Assembly: GCA_023055355.1 (NCBI GenBank) | Contig: JALJCS010000022.1 | Coordinates: 7,487,001-7,551,000, forward strand | Length of the DNA stretch: 64,000 nt | Direction of reading: 5' to 3' | Source: Agelaius tricolor | Taxonomy: Eukaryota; Chordata; Aves; Passeriformes; Icteridae | Shown: positions 47,901 through 61,600 of the stretch, in pieces | Position numbering within the stretch: the first letter of the stretch is position 1 | Layout: every line of letters begins with the position of its first letter | Position numbers and translations under genes: made by a program | The notes under the pieces: model-generated | Seen by the model: the letters and a program-made list of their open reading frames with translations, nothing else | Database searches by the model: none | Told to the model about the DNA's origin: nothing

Positions 47901-50900
47901 TATCCTGCTCTCCTTTGCATACTCCATGGTAGCATTGCAGAGTGGGTGACATGTACAGCCATTCAGCCAAAACCCCCTGATATTATTCTGATATTACTGT
48001 CTCATTTGGTTTGTGAGATGGAGGATGGTGGAGTATGTTGGCTAAAGGATCCCATGTGGTCAATATTTTTCCTGAAAAAAATTTCTTCTAAACCTAGCAG
48101 ATTTTAAAATGCCATTTTAGATAGACAGAGCACTACTAAATGAGTCTTTCAAAGAAAGGAGGCTTCTCAAAATCTAAGCAGAACACTGAAAGGTTATTGA
48201 GGGAAAAAAAGAGCTGTTATGCTTTTGTTAGTCCAGCAGCTGTGCCAGCTCTTTTTAAATTGGACCAAGATCCTTATGTACAATTTCAGAGCATATGAAA
48301 CAATTAAACAATAACTTAATATTTTTTTTTCCTTTTGGAAGGTTCAGCATCTGTCTGTAAAGCAGCTCAATGTAGAAATTCTGAAGAAACATGAAGACAG
48401 CTTAGAAAAACAAAAAGCTGAACTTATTAATCAAAGAACCAGTCTTCTTAAAATCATGGTATGTTTCCAGCTGTGATATTCACACAGCTCTTTTCTATTG
48501 TACAAGAGCAATCAGCTTTAAAATTTGAAAATCTGGAAAAGCTAACGTCTTAATCAGGAAATTTTTATTGGTTTTTTATATTAGTATATATAACAACGTA
48601 AACTTGGATAAATTCTCACACTTCATTTAAACCATGATCTAAGGTAGTGTATGCTGCATTTTATCTCCAAAGCTGATTTTATATTCTTGACTTAATTTTT
48701 TAATGTTTGCTGTTTTATGAGTGAACTCCAATTCTGACAGATTATTTCCTTTGTAAAAGTAAGCTACGGAAGCCTTGCCTAAATTGGATTGCCTCATCCA
48801 CAGTAAAAAATATTGAAAAGGATCAAAGGAAAACCCCAGGGAGGCCCACACCACATTTTAGCAAATGTGGACAGTTTAGCAATCCTGACATAGCACACAA
48901 TCTCTTTGATGCCAGACACACCTCAGCACCTCTTCAAAGGTAGCTACTTACAACAAGTTTTCCAGTTCTCTCACATGCCAACCTGAATATTGCCTTCCTC
49001 TTACTTTGTTGAGGCTTCTTGGATCTGTACATATGAAGAAATGCCACAGAGGAACAGTCTTTTCTGCATATGTATTTGCTCTTTAAATCAGCAGAGCTAA
49101 ATTTTAAACATTCAGTACAAAGCACCATTATTAAACCTAAATCTTTAGGCAGATATCTTTTTAACTTTAGTCATAGTTCTGCATCACCCAAAGTATTCCC
49201 AGTATATGTGTGAAGTTTGATATATAATTTAGCTTTTCTTTTTTCCTGTACATAGGGGTAATTTAATTTTATTTAATTTAGCCATCAATTAAGACTTCTT
49301 AGAAGAAATTTAATATAACCTTACTCTTTTGAATATTTTTCCCCAGAAAATTGATCTCTGATTTTCTATCAACAATAGCATTCTTGGTAGTTATAAAAGG
49401 AGTTAAAGTACGTCTGCATTCTGCAGAGGGTTAAACAACACTTTTATTTAGTTTAATAACAAGCTGGAAAAAAAGAGCTGCCATACTATGCTAGTGAATT
49501 CAAACAGAATTTTCTAATTTCAGTATGAGAGTTGAACTGAAAATCTGCTGATTCAAGTCTATAACATAATGTAGTATTTTTTTTAAATGCTGTTATCAAG
49601 AATAGACTTCATTTTTGTAGGGAAAACATAAGTTTAAAACAACTGGCATAATGATAGAGCTGTAGCTCATAAGAAAAAGTAAATATTTTCTTTACTTTTG
49701 CATTTTAAAATTTTATTTACTTTCCTACTACAAATTTAAGGATATAAAGCAAGTGTGTCTCAGTCTGCCTAGCTTAACAAAGACTTTCATTTTTTTCACT
49801 TCAATATTCAGCCTTCCCTTGCTTTTTTTCAGGCAGATGCAAAGAGAAAAATTACTGAAGAGGAAGATAATTTTACCAGAGAAATAAGAGAGTTTAACAA
49901 TGAATATGGGCTAACAAGTAATAGGGATCTTCTTATTAAAAAGAAAGTCAAGACTGAAATAAATTATTTAGAGAATGAGGCCGCTCTGTTAAAAAATGGT
50001 AAGTCTTATATTAAACCAGTTTATCTTGGATTAACAAAAATCGATAAAATACAGCTGTTTAGCACTAAACTGAAAGAGTGTGGTCTGACATACCAAGCAC
50101 AATTAAAGGCTCTTCTGTTCCCTATCCTCTTCCCTTTCTGATGTGAGCACTGTGAGGAGAAGGAGCCAACCTAAAGGGGCAGCTCCCAGTGTCTAATTCA
50201 GCCAGCACAGAGCTCACGGTCATACACAGCCACTGAATCAGGATTAGAATCACCTGAGGTTGAGCATTTCCTTAGCTTCAAAAGAATTGTATACACAAAT
50301 TGCCTGTAGGACTGGTTCTTCACTGCCACAGTGTAGCTTGATTTTCAGTTAAGGTACAGAGTATGGGATCTCTAAGAGCACAGGGTCACACTGCAGGGCA
50401 CTCCTTCCACAAGGAATTCAGGGTCGTCATGGATCACAGGCTGAACATGAGTCAACGACATCAGAATGCCAACACCACACTGAGACACAAACACAATTCT
50501 GACCTCTAACACATGAAAATAATTCCTCACTCTATTTGGGGCAGTTAAGCTCTGAACTGAAGTGCTGTGCATCTCATTTTGATCTTAAACTTAAAAAAAA
50601 AAGTATGGACCAGCTGGAGAGAATCCACATAGGACCAGTAAGAGTGATCAGAATTCTGGAGCACATGAGAAGGAAGAAAATGAAAGACTTGTGACTATTT
50701 AAGCTATTAAGGAAAAGACTGATGAAAGATGGATTCTAGAAAGGAAATAAATATATTCTTTATAGCTGTAGTGAACTGTATAAAAAGTAACAAGTGTAAA
50801 GCACAACGAGGGAGAGTCTGTCTGACAGCTGAGGAATCTTTCTAAGAACAGTGGACAACTGAAGCTCTCTGCCTTAGAAGATTCCATTACCAAAGGAATT

Positions 50901-52645
50901 AGGAGTGTCCATTACCAAAGGTTATCAAAAAAAGGTCAAACAGCATTTTTCAGAAACAAGAGGTACAGCTGATCCTGCCTTCAGGAGAAGAATGCAGTAG
51001 GTGACCCCTCAAAGTCCATTCCAGCCTCATGATCTGTCAAGCAACAGCACTTTCAATTCCCCATATCTGCTATAAAGATACTGAAAAATGACTGCCCACT
51101 GGAGCTTGCACTTGGTAACACCTTCTTTCTTATTTCCTGTGGCTAAGATACTAATCTACAACTGAAAAGTCTGCATTTGGTGTCAAGTGCTACTTTTAGC
51201 ATTTAATTTTTTACATATTCAGGCAGAGCTGGGCAGTTAAATGATCAGTAGTACCTGGAGGGTGACCAAAATTCTTCTCTAGGTTCAGTTGCCATCTCAG
51301 TTCCATCCTTTAATTGCACCTTTCTTGAGGCACAACTTGTCTTTTTGCTTGCTACACTCCTGGGCACACTGACAATTCTGAAGTGAAAAGTTTGAGCAAC
51401 TCCTAACAAGGAAGTTACGTGAGGACCTCCAGTTGGTAGAAAAACAATCCCAATTAATTCCAGATGCTGTCTAATAGTAAAGTTCAAATATATATAACAC
51501 CAAAAATACTAAGAAGGTTTTTTTTTTCAGTCCTGCTGAGAGATGTCTGTTCTCCACCTATTCAATCAGTCATCTTCCTTTCTTTATAGCTGAATTAACT
51601 GTAAAGCAAAACATTCTTTTTATGCCCAGACAACAAAATATGTTGAACAGCTCAATAACATTAAAAAAATCATTTTCTTTCATAGCTATGAGTGCATTAT
51701 ATGACATAATTTCCTGTGAACTGTGTTTTATATGCATTATTTTAGTTTATTTTGGTTTTATATTTAAGGTTCTTTTGACTAGCTGAAGATTGGTAGAAGT
51801 AGTTAAGAATATTTAAGATTGTATCATGAATGCAAAAACTGCAATGCATTTTAATTTAAAACGTATTTTTTCTTAGAAATGGAGTCAATGGAACATAAAA
51901 ATGTTCAGTTAAATGCACTCCAGCTGCAGAAGAATGAATTAAAGCAGGATTTATTTACTCTCCAAAGTGAGCTCAAAGGTGTGCCTGATAATTATTTCTT
52001 GTGATAATTATTTCTGGCTTGACAAATGCTTTTGAAAAATGTTTTCTGTCAATTTTCTCAAGCAAAAGGAATCATAGTAACAATATTTTAATTTAGTTTT
52101 GCAATATGTAATACATCATTTTTAAACATGATTATAACAAATATTATGGATTTCAATGCAATTTAAATTAAATGTCACTGATACTGAGGTCCAGAGATCT
52201 GCTGAATCATGAGCTATAAATAAAGTTTTGCTTTTGCTGGTGAGTCATATACTTAAATGTAGAATTTAATGTTTCAAAGAACCTGAAGTCAACATAAATA
52301 TTGTTTAAAATCTTCTGTGTCAAAGGTGATCACAGCAATAGGGAGTATTTTGAAATCTGAATTAAAATAATGTAAATGAGTGCTTTATCTATTTTTTTTT
52401 TACCAATAGCTACGTAACGTGTCACAGTAAGAGCTAAGAAAAGCAGTAAATATGGTCCTAAATTGTTTGGGAAAAGGAGGGAAATTTTCTAGATTGCAAT
52501 ATGTGATTACAATAATAAAAAAATAATTAATTTTCTTTATTTAGATGCCTTTACCCTTCAAAAAGTTTCATGAAGAAATATTAGAAAATATAAATTTAGA
52601 ATATGTAGAAAGTCTTTGAATATGGATGACTAATATATATTTATA

Positions 52646-52696
<51 letters not shown>

Positions 52697-55600
52697 TATT
52701 TATAATTCTGATTTCATGTTTAGACCTTGAGAAAGTAATCAGGGAAGCGGAAAGAATGACAAAAGATTTAGAAGCAGAAAAAGTCCAAGTCACTGAAAAA
52801 CCTCAGACTGATCCTGAATGTTTAAGGTAAAAGCCTCACATTAATTAGTTCTTCAGTTAATTTTAGGAGTGTAACTGCAGTCTAGTCCTGGTAACTATTT
52901 TACCTTCCACGTGCAACAATCCTTCTGAAGCCAGCAGAACCCTTCATTCTTTCTTAGTCAGCCCCAAGTCCTGCTGTTGATTGTAGCATTTCACCCTCAC
53001 ATCCACACCCCAATGAACTCAAAACTGCAGGTGTTTGCAGGGGTGTCAGTCAAACCCTGAGCAAGAGCAAACTGCTGCTGCTGCTTGGGAGGAAGATCAG
53101 TTCCTGAGCTCCTGCAGAAATGATGGTGGTGCACAAAGCACTAAGGCACTACCCAGGGCTAAACCTATTTCTGCTGCCTGGCTGTGCAGAGTCCATTGCA
53201 ATGGACTGGGCTGGCCACAGTAACCCCTGCCCTTGGGTAACTGGGGCCTCTATTGGAGCAACTAAATGCAGATTTATTTGCTCTGTGTTCTCTGCTATCT
53301 AGTTTGCCTACTAATTAAGCTGGTTTAAAAAAATTTTGAAGACCTAACCAAGACAGAAGAGAAGACCTTGCACAGTTTCCCTTAACAGTGAAGTTTTCTT
53401 CTTAGGAACTGAGTGGTTCATTTCTTGTCAGTTTGCTTAAATGAAACATTAGATTTTCACTTCACAAAAAATAATGTAGGTTTTTTTTTTTTAATCTCCA
53501 AATGCAGAAAACCCCATATCACAGAATTTACCACCTTTTTCCTATTTTATGGTAGTCCATGTGGAAGTGCCTGGGAATATTCAAAAATAATTAATAGACA
53601 ATGCAAAGGAACTCCTCCTTATAAAGCTAGACCAAAAGATTCTCTAACAAAATTTAAGGCAAACACAACTTATATTACCATCACAGGGTTTTTTCCTATG
53701 TATCCCTAAGCTTTTGACAGAAATAAGTAAATATAGTGGGGATTTTTTTTATCTGAAAACTTTCAATGGAAAGTTATAACTTTGCAGAGAACCCTGAGCA
53801 ATTTTCTGAAAGACGATTTGGTAATGACCCGGTTTTTGCTGAATATTGGTTTTTGAAAGAAATGATATATCAGCCCTATTACTAACTCTCTTCAACCTCT
53901 TGCATGGTGTTGAGACATGGCCAAAATCCCCTCAGCATAAAAATTAATTAGCTCACAATCCTGCATACAGTAGCAAAAAATTTGCATTCAACATATACAT
54001 AGAAGACACAGTGTAAATAATAATAACAGTAACGATTCTCCAGGACAGCACATTATATTTCACTCCTTTACATTATTCATTCAATCATGATATATTGGGG
54101 TTGGTGATACACGAGGCTGTCAGCTTCCTTCCAGCTAACATACTTCCCTTGGAATAGTTTACTGCCATGATGCCACTGAATATCCAAATTTGTGCAATTA
54201 GTTTTCTAGAGTAGGTTTCCTGTGTGGAAGGTACAGAAGTAGCCAACATTATCATACTTTTAATCCCCAGCTCTGCTGCTGAGATCCTAAGGATCAATCA
54301 AATCCATGTGTGTCTTTCTAGGCTGTGAAATTAACTTATAGCTCTTCAGAATGACACTTTGCTTTTCTCTGGGTTAAAAAACTGGATAAAACATATTAAA
54401 TTCTATTAACTGCAAAATCAGCAAGTGTCATTTACAACCAAGGCAAGAAGGATGATGAGATTTTCTTATTTCTTGAAATGCCTCCTTTTATGGTCAAGAT
54501 AAGCTAACATTATTTGATAATTGCATGTAGTGCAAAAAATAAAGTGCTCCTATGCTATTACCACTATCACAAAATGCAAGCCCTTCTTGAAGTGTAGTAA
54601 TATACTGAACACATTTTCTTAAAATTGGAACATTTTTTTCATTTCAGATACTGGAAAAAGTTTAAGATAGATTTGCCTAAATCATATTTTTATCTTGCAC
54701 TTGCTTTTGATCAGAAAAGCTCAATGCTTCATAGAGAGAGATAGCCCTGCAAAAGTTAACTCAGATGCCAGAAGCAATAGAGCTGTGCTGCTGTATTTCC
54801 ATGTCAGCACTAATAGATTCTGCTTTTCAGTGGAGCCAAGCAGACAATCCTCATTTGTCTGCCTCTCTGTGTCACTGCTGGGCTCTTTAGAGCCACCCCA
54901 AACTTTATCAGACTCATACAACTCTTAGCAGTTGTTTCGGTTTTTTTGGGGTTTTTTTCTATTTAACGAAGCCTACTCATCACTTCTTGGTTTGGACTAC
55001 TGAATTAAGAGAATGAAAGGGGATTTAAAGTATTAGACACTGTAAATTGTGCAGCATATAAATAGTCCCCTGGAGGGTATCTGATCACTCTCTGGTACCT
55101 CTGTATCATCCAGAGGATGGAGTCAGAATCTGCACTGTGCTGCACACTGAGAGAACAAAAGGCAAAAAGCAGAAGTTGAAACAGGAGGATTTAGAGTGAG
55201 TTTGAGAAAAAAGCATTTTTATCATGAGGAGGCACAGCTTGCTTAGAGAGGTTGCATAGTTTTCATCCTTGAAGGCTCTGCTTCCCGAGACACACTCATA
55301 TACTTGTGTATCTTAACAGGAGTCAATTTTGGTCATATTAAAATCAATGTGATTGAACCTTCTGTGTCTGAGACACAGCTCTTTTTAGCCTAAAAAGATC
55401 AGGGTTTTTATCCTCATACAGAGTTTATTGCAAGAATAGAGTTCTAGTTTTTCACTGAAAATCATTTTTATTACACATAAAGATAATATTTTGACACATG
55501 TAATGTGGGTCAGAAATACTTTTTTTCCCCCTATGAAATAGCACAAAATCTGATTTTATTTTTTACAGAGCTGGAAACCACACCACTCTAAGTGGTAAAA

Positions 55601-58600
55601 ATACCTCTTTTTTTGATGCTTCCTTAGAACAAACATGAGAGACAGTCAGCATCAATAACCTGATATATGTAGCTCCCAGATCACCCTGCAAGTCTGTTAC
55701 TGTATCACATCCCTAGTCCCAGTTTAAAAATCAATATCAAAAGTAGCTGGCAAGGCAAGAATCCTCATTGCAATTAAGTATATATCTAAAAGTAAATTGC
55801 ATTTCAGCTGAACAGCGTAGCCAGCTAATTCAAATTACAGCAATTCATCTTTGATCTGAGAAAAATGCCCCATACCACGTCTGCAGTTTCATAAAATTTC
55901 TCTGAAATCCATCAAAGAATTGCAAAGGGTCACAAGAAGCACACACCAGTAATTCCAGCAGCTGTTGGAGCTGCTGTAGAGGCTAGTACTGATCCACACT
56001 GGATGCAGAAAAAATCCAACCAGAATTGGAATGTTGAGCACAGATGTAATTAGCAGGCACCTTGAAAATGCAAGTCTCATGATACAAGTACATAATTCAG
56101 AGAAATTTTTAAGAAAATAGGGCTTTTTCTTTTCCCTTGTTGGTTTACTTTTTGTTTTCTGGTGGTTTTGTGGGGGGTTTTGGGTTTTGTTTTGTTGTTT
56201 TTTTTTTTTCCCTAAAGAGAGCTGCAATTAAGATCAAAAGCCTGGTTTTAATCATCTGTTCTGCCAATGCCATCCTCAAACACAAAACAGCAGGAAAGAA
56301 CTTTGGCATCAGCTCTCTGGAGTCCCATTTCCCTGGCAGGTAGCAAGTAACATCACTTAAGTGGAACAATGCAGGAGTCAAACAGAGACTAACTGATATC
56401 AGTAAATTCCTAACTATGGCATTTCATTGTTATATTCATTGTAATTACTGTATTAATTATTTATCCTCTTTCACATTTTAATTTTAAATTTTTGTGTTGC
56501 CTTAAGTAAAACAGCCTAGAAATAATTCTCGTTGAAGTTCATTTAGACTAAAACTAGAGCATTTCTACCTAAAATAGATATCTTTCAACCTATTTAAAAG
56601 GTAGAATAAGGATAAAATTCTTCTTTGAAACCTGAATTTCTCTTCCAATTCAGAAAAGAAGCAGCAGAAAGGAAATGCATGAAATCTGCTTACTTTGTAA
56701 ATAGTTCACAGCTTTGTATACATGTCTAAATCCTAAATATATAGTATTCCTTCTTCATAATCCAGAAAAAGAAACTATATTACCAAAATTAGGAAGGAAA
56801 AAGTAATTTCTTTCATACAGGAAATATATTCTTCAGAGCTCAACAAATTGTTCATGCAATCAACAGACTGCCTAAGCCCCATGCATTCTTCTGGTGGGTT
56901 AAATTTTTTTTTGCAATTTAATTTGATGTTAAATTTTATAATCAGAAAATATCAGTCTCTGGAGTAATATATGTGGTTCAAAATGAGTTTTTCAATGGCA
57001 ATCTCCTCATTGATTTTTTGAGCTTTTCTTTTTAATAGCAGTGCCTAGTGGAACTATTATAGCTTGAATTATGTTAAAATAGCTTTCCATTATGAATTGT
57101 AGAATGGATTTACAAAAAGCAGATCAAATCTGACTAATGATGCTTTTCTTTGATAAGACAACAGATAGATTAGACAAAGAAATCCATCCATCTAGACATT
57201 TATAAAGTATTTGATGCTATCCCAAATGGAAAAATACTAGTTAACCCAGGGAAGACATATTAAAAAAATTAAGTAAAGAAATGAGTTATAGTAACAACAG
57301 TCATAGGTCTGCAATTTAAAATCCTGGGACTCAAAGGTAACAACAGTCACAGTTGGTCTTGCTTAATGTTTTAATTAAAGACTTTAGAATAGAAAGTGTT
57401 TCAAGACAACATTATCTTAAACAATTAAACTCTACACCTTGCAGAAGAGTCACTAAAAAGAGGAGGAATATGACTGTTTAGAGTGTAAGTTTATCTACTT
57501 GTACACAATTAGGCCTTCAATAACAGGTACCTTGAAGCAGAGAGGTCTGAGCATACTGTGTGTGCAAAATACAGCTATAAACATCAAAAGAAAATATAGC
57601 TGTGCACGAGATAAAAGAAAGAGTTATTTCCAAAAGAATACCAGGAGGGTGTAAGAATACTTTGTACAAATCTCTCACCTACTTGTCAAGAAAGATTCAT
57701 TCAACCTGGAAGATGAGCAGAGCATGGAGAGCCCATAAAGCAGAATGAAACAAGGACAATTCTAAATCCTTTTTAGCTCCAAGTCTGTTATACACATGAA
57801 GAAAGCAGTACACAACAGAGACACTAACTTCAGCAATAAAGTAGGCGTATTAATATACTCAGATTAAAATCTAATTTTCTTTGTCCAATAGAAAAATCAA
57901 GATAATTGAACTAGAAAAACCATTGACCCCTATTTACCTTCCCTGCTGTTCAGTAGGAATCTTATTGACCCTTAGTAACACATTTCATTTCACATCTCAC
58001 ATACGTGCTTGTGTATTTTTTCTTTCCTGTGTAGCTCATTCTTACAGTTCCAATGAAAAATAATCCACACAACTTTGGTTTGCTGTCTGCACAGAAGCAA
58101 ATCTCATCCTAGATGTGCAATTTAATTTAGTGTGCCTTAACCTTTCCATGTTTATTCACCTATTATTATATATTCCTAAAATATGTCTTGTGATGGTTTA
58201 TGTATTTGGAAAATACCACCACACTTTTCAAGACCTCTAACTACTCTTATCAACAGTTGCCTGACAGCATTCACAAAATGCAAGCTTTAATCATTGGTAA
58301 CTATGTATTTTACACTTAACATTTTATCCAGGACAGCAAAAGCTGAAAATTTCTTATTTTACTTAAAATACATAAATTTCTTTTCATTTGCATCTGATTT
58401 CCATTGTTATGTTGTCTAGTACCTTCTTTGTGTTCATGTTTCATCTTCCTGCTAGACTTTATTATTACTATTAGGTGACTTGCTTAATTTTATTATCCTT
58501 TTGCTCCATCAAGCACAGACTTTTATATTTAATTGTGTAACTCAAGTACTTGACTTTATATTTTGGGATGCTGTATTCCATTTAGGACTTACTTTTTTTC

Positions 58601-61600
58601 TTCCTCAATCAATTGATAATAGTCTGAAATTTATTGACTTCTCCAACTGTATAAATAGCATATTCTGTTTAGTAGTGTCAGCAAATTGTAAATACCAGTA
58701 AAATCTTGCTCTCACTGTAGAAACATACACATTATTTAAACCCAGTCATGAACTGACAGAACTACCTCAATGTCTCACCTCTACTTGAGCTTGAGACAAT
58801 AAACTTAAGTCTTCAATACTTTTCTTCAGTCCCAATAAAGTCTTAAAGCATTGATAAATGTATCTCCTGATGTTCATGATGAAATTCCAGAAAATCAAGA
58901 TATGTACTCTCAAGTTATATATAGCTTCTTAAGGAAGTTCAGTTTGTACCATGGATTCTATGGCCTGTATATCAGTGTCAAACAATTCTGTTTTATAACA
59001 CACCACAATTTCCCTCCAATTTATGATTAAAAGATAAAATGGCGGGTGTAAACAAGGCAAAGACAAAAAGGAGAATATGGAAAACATTTGTACTTGTGTC
59101 AGCTAAACATAACTAAGAGATAGTCTGCTCCTCCTGCAATTCCAAGAACAATTAGGTAGGGTCTTTCAGCCCCACTAGGAAAAAACCACTAAAATCACAT
59201 ATTAACCCTACCTTCTAAAGAAATTATTTCTCCTTTAAGACCTCTTTACAGGAAATTATTCTTGGAATGCAAGTTTTGGATACTAAAGTTTTGATCCAGT
59301 AATTTGAATCTGTGGATGATTTGTAGAGAGACCTGTTTGACAATAACATTATTTTCTTCATAGTTCAATTTATAATACCAGCATGTATTGATTTCAAATT
59401 ATTTTTCCTCTTTGCCACGTGCATATAGAGCTGAAATTCAAGAAGAATGTGTATCAGCCACAAATGCCAATGACATTTAATAGCTGGGCTCATTTCAGAG
59501 CTGCAAAATCGATCATCTTCAGTGATCTCCTCCTTCTTCATCTCTGTCACTTCTAGCATTCAAGACTAATGGAAAATGGGCCATTGATAGCAGAGCTCGG
59601 TCTAGGACAAGCTAGCATCCAAAAAATGCTGATGTTGTTTTCCCACCTACTTGATTTAAGGCTAGGTTTAGCTATTGCAAATGTGGCATTTCAGCTCCAG
59701 CTGTTCATTACAGCCTGTGATACTGTGACTTGCCAAGACACTGTTAGTCCAGTGCAATGACTTATTTTAAAGCTATATTTTATTGTCAGCAAGGAGAACA
59801 AAATGCTAAAAATAAAACAAAACCAAAGGACATGGGGAGCCAAATGCTAATGTGATTTTTCAGATTGTTTTTCCTAAGAGATCTGCCTTTTTTCATAGTC
59901 ATAAAAAGGGTATAATCGTCAAATTAATACTTGTTCTAGCAAAAGTTACATCTTTTTACATTTTCAAAGGTGACAGAAAACCTGCCTTCCATCAAGACAG
60001 TATAGTTTAATGAATAATTGGTTTGCACATTCAATCTGATAATGGAAAGATGAAGATGAATATCCTGCTTATCTTAAATGTAAAATGAAAAAAATGAATC
60101 TGCTTTCAGGTTAAACATTTTTTTTTTTAATAGTTCCATTGTCTCACATTCCTTCTGGTAAAACTTCATCATTTATTCAGTAACTCAGGCGTCTCCAATG
60201 CATTAATTTTGTAGACTGTAACCTAACAGACAGCTCTTATTTTGTGAGTATATTATTCCTGGCACATACTGTAATTATCTAGCTTCTAAATAAGAAAGAA
60301 GGAAGACCTGAAAGCAGAATCAATTGATTAATGTAAGAATTAAACACCACATTTGAATGAATGTCTTGTATCACCACTACCTGATGCTATGTAAGGTATT
60401 GTGCTGTCACTGCCATTAAAAATCTTATAAAATATTTGAAATAAAATTTTAAAATCCATACACAAAATGTTAGTTTCAAAGCCCATCATCAACAGAAATT
60501 AATTCACAATCTCAAGACACAAATAAGCCACTCCTACTGCTGATCTTCCCTAATGTGGACCTAGCATGGACTGGTATCATTCCTAGCTAACAAGTGACAG
60601 ACAGGCTGTGCATCAGTTTTACAGTGTGACACACAGTGGGAGAGCATTTTCTCTGAGACCAGCAGACTCTGTCTTTTTCTATAGTAAATTAAACTAAGTA
60701 GGGCTTTTGTTTGTTCCAAGCAAATTAGGGTTCTAATATCACACTAGCGGAGAACACAGAGAGAAAAAATGCAGAGACAAGGCAATGGAGTTAAGCAGAT
60801 TTAATCAAGATCACAAGCTTATCCTAGACCTTGAAGTGAACTTCTCTCAATAAAATGGACTGAAAGCTAACAATGTACTACAGTGCACTGAAAATTTCAC
60901 TTCTTAAAGCATAGCTCAAAGTTCCCTTTTTGATTCTTGTAAGTGTTATGAGAAATATTTCTGAAAGAAGAGACATTTACTCCTTTATAATGCAAGGACA
61001 TAGAGCTCATGCTTTTTCCATATTGATGGTAAGATATTTGCATTTTCCACAGGAACAGCAAAATTAACTTCCAGTCCAGTCTTAGTCTGTTATTCTAAAG
61101 CTGCACAGTGACTAAGCTATTCCTGTATTTAAAGATACACCTTTTAATAAAGCCATTTTTGTGTAGAAAACCAACTCTCTTTGCACTAGGACAGTTGAAG
61201 ACATACATCTCTATAGTAAGGTCAAATAATTTATTGTCTACTTTAGTATATAAAAGCAAAAATAGTTGCTACCTTCTGTTTCAACTTCAGAAGAAACAAG
61301 GTCCTGCTTTAATGCATTGGTTTAGCTATTTCATGACAAGCAGAATATTTTCAGTCTGTTTGTATGTTCCAGAACATTCAGATTGTTTCCTGAAACTGTA
61401 TTAAGGGTACACAACTTTATCTTTGTCATTATGCTTTTCTTCTGACAGCCATGAAAAGACCCAGTATAATCTCATCACCTTGTATTTATCAGACTACTGA
61501 AAGCTCTGTCAGAGATTTCTGTGGGCCTACCAAGTATTAATTTAAACCACTACAGTCATTGATGTGCAGAGCTGAGGTATCTCCTTTTAGCAGGACTAAA

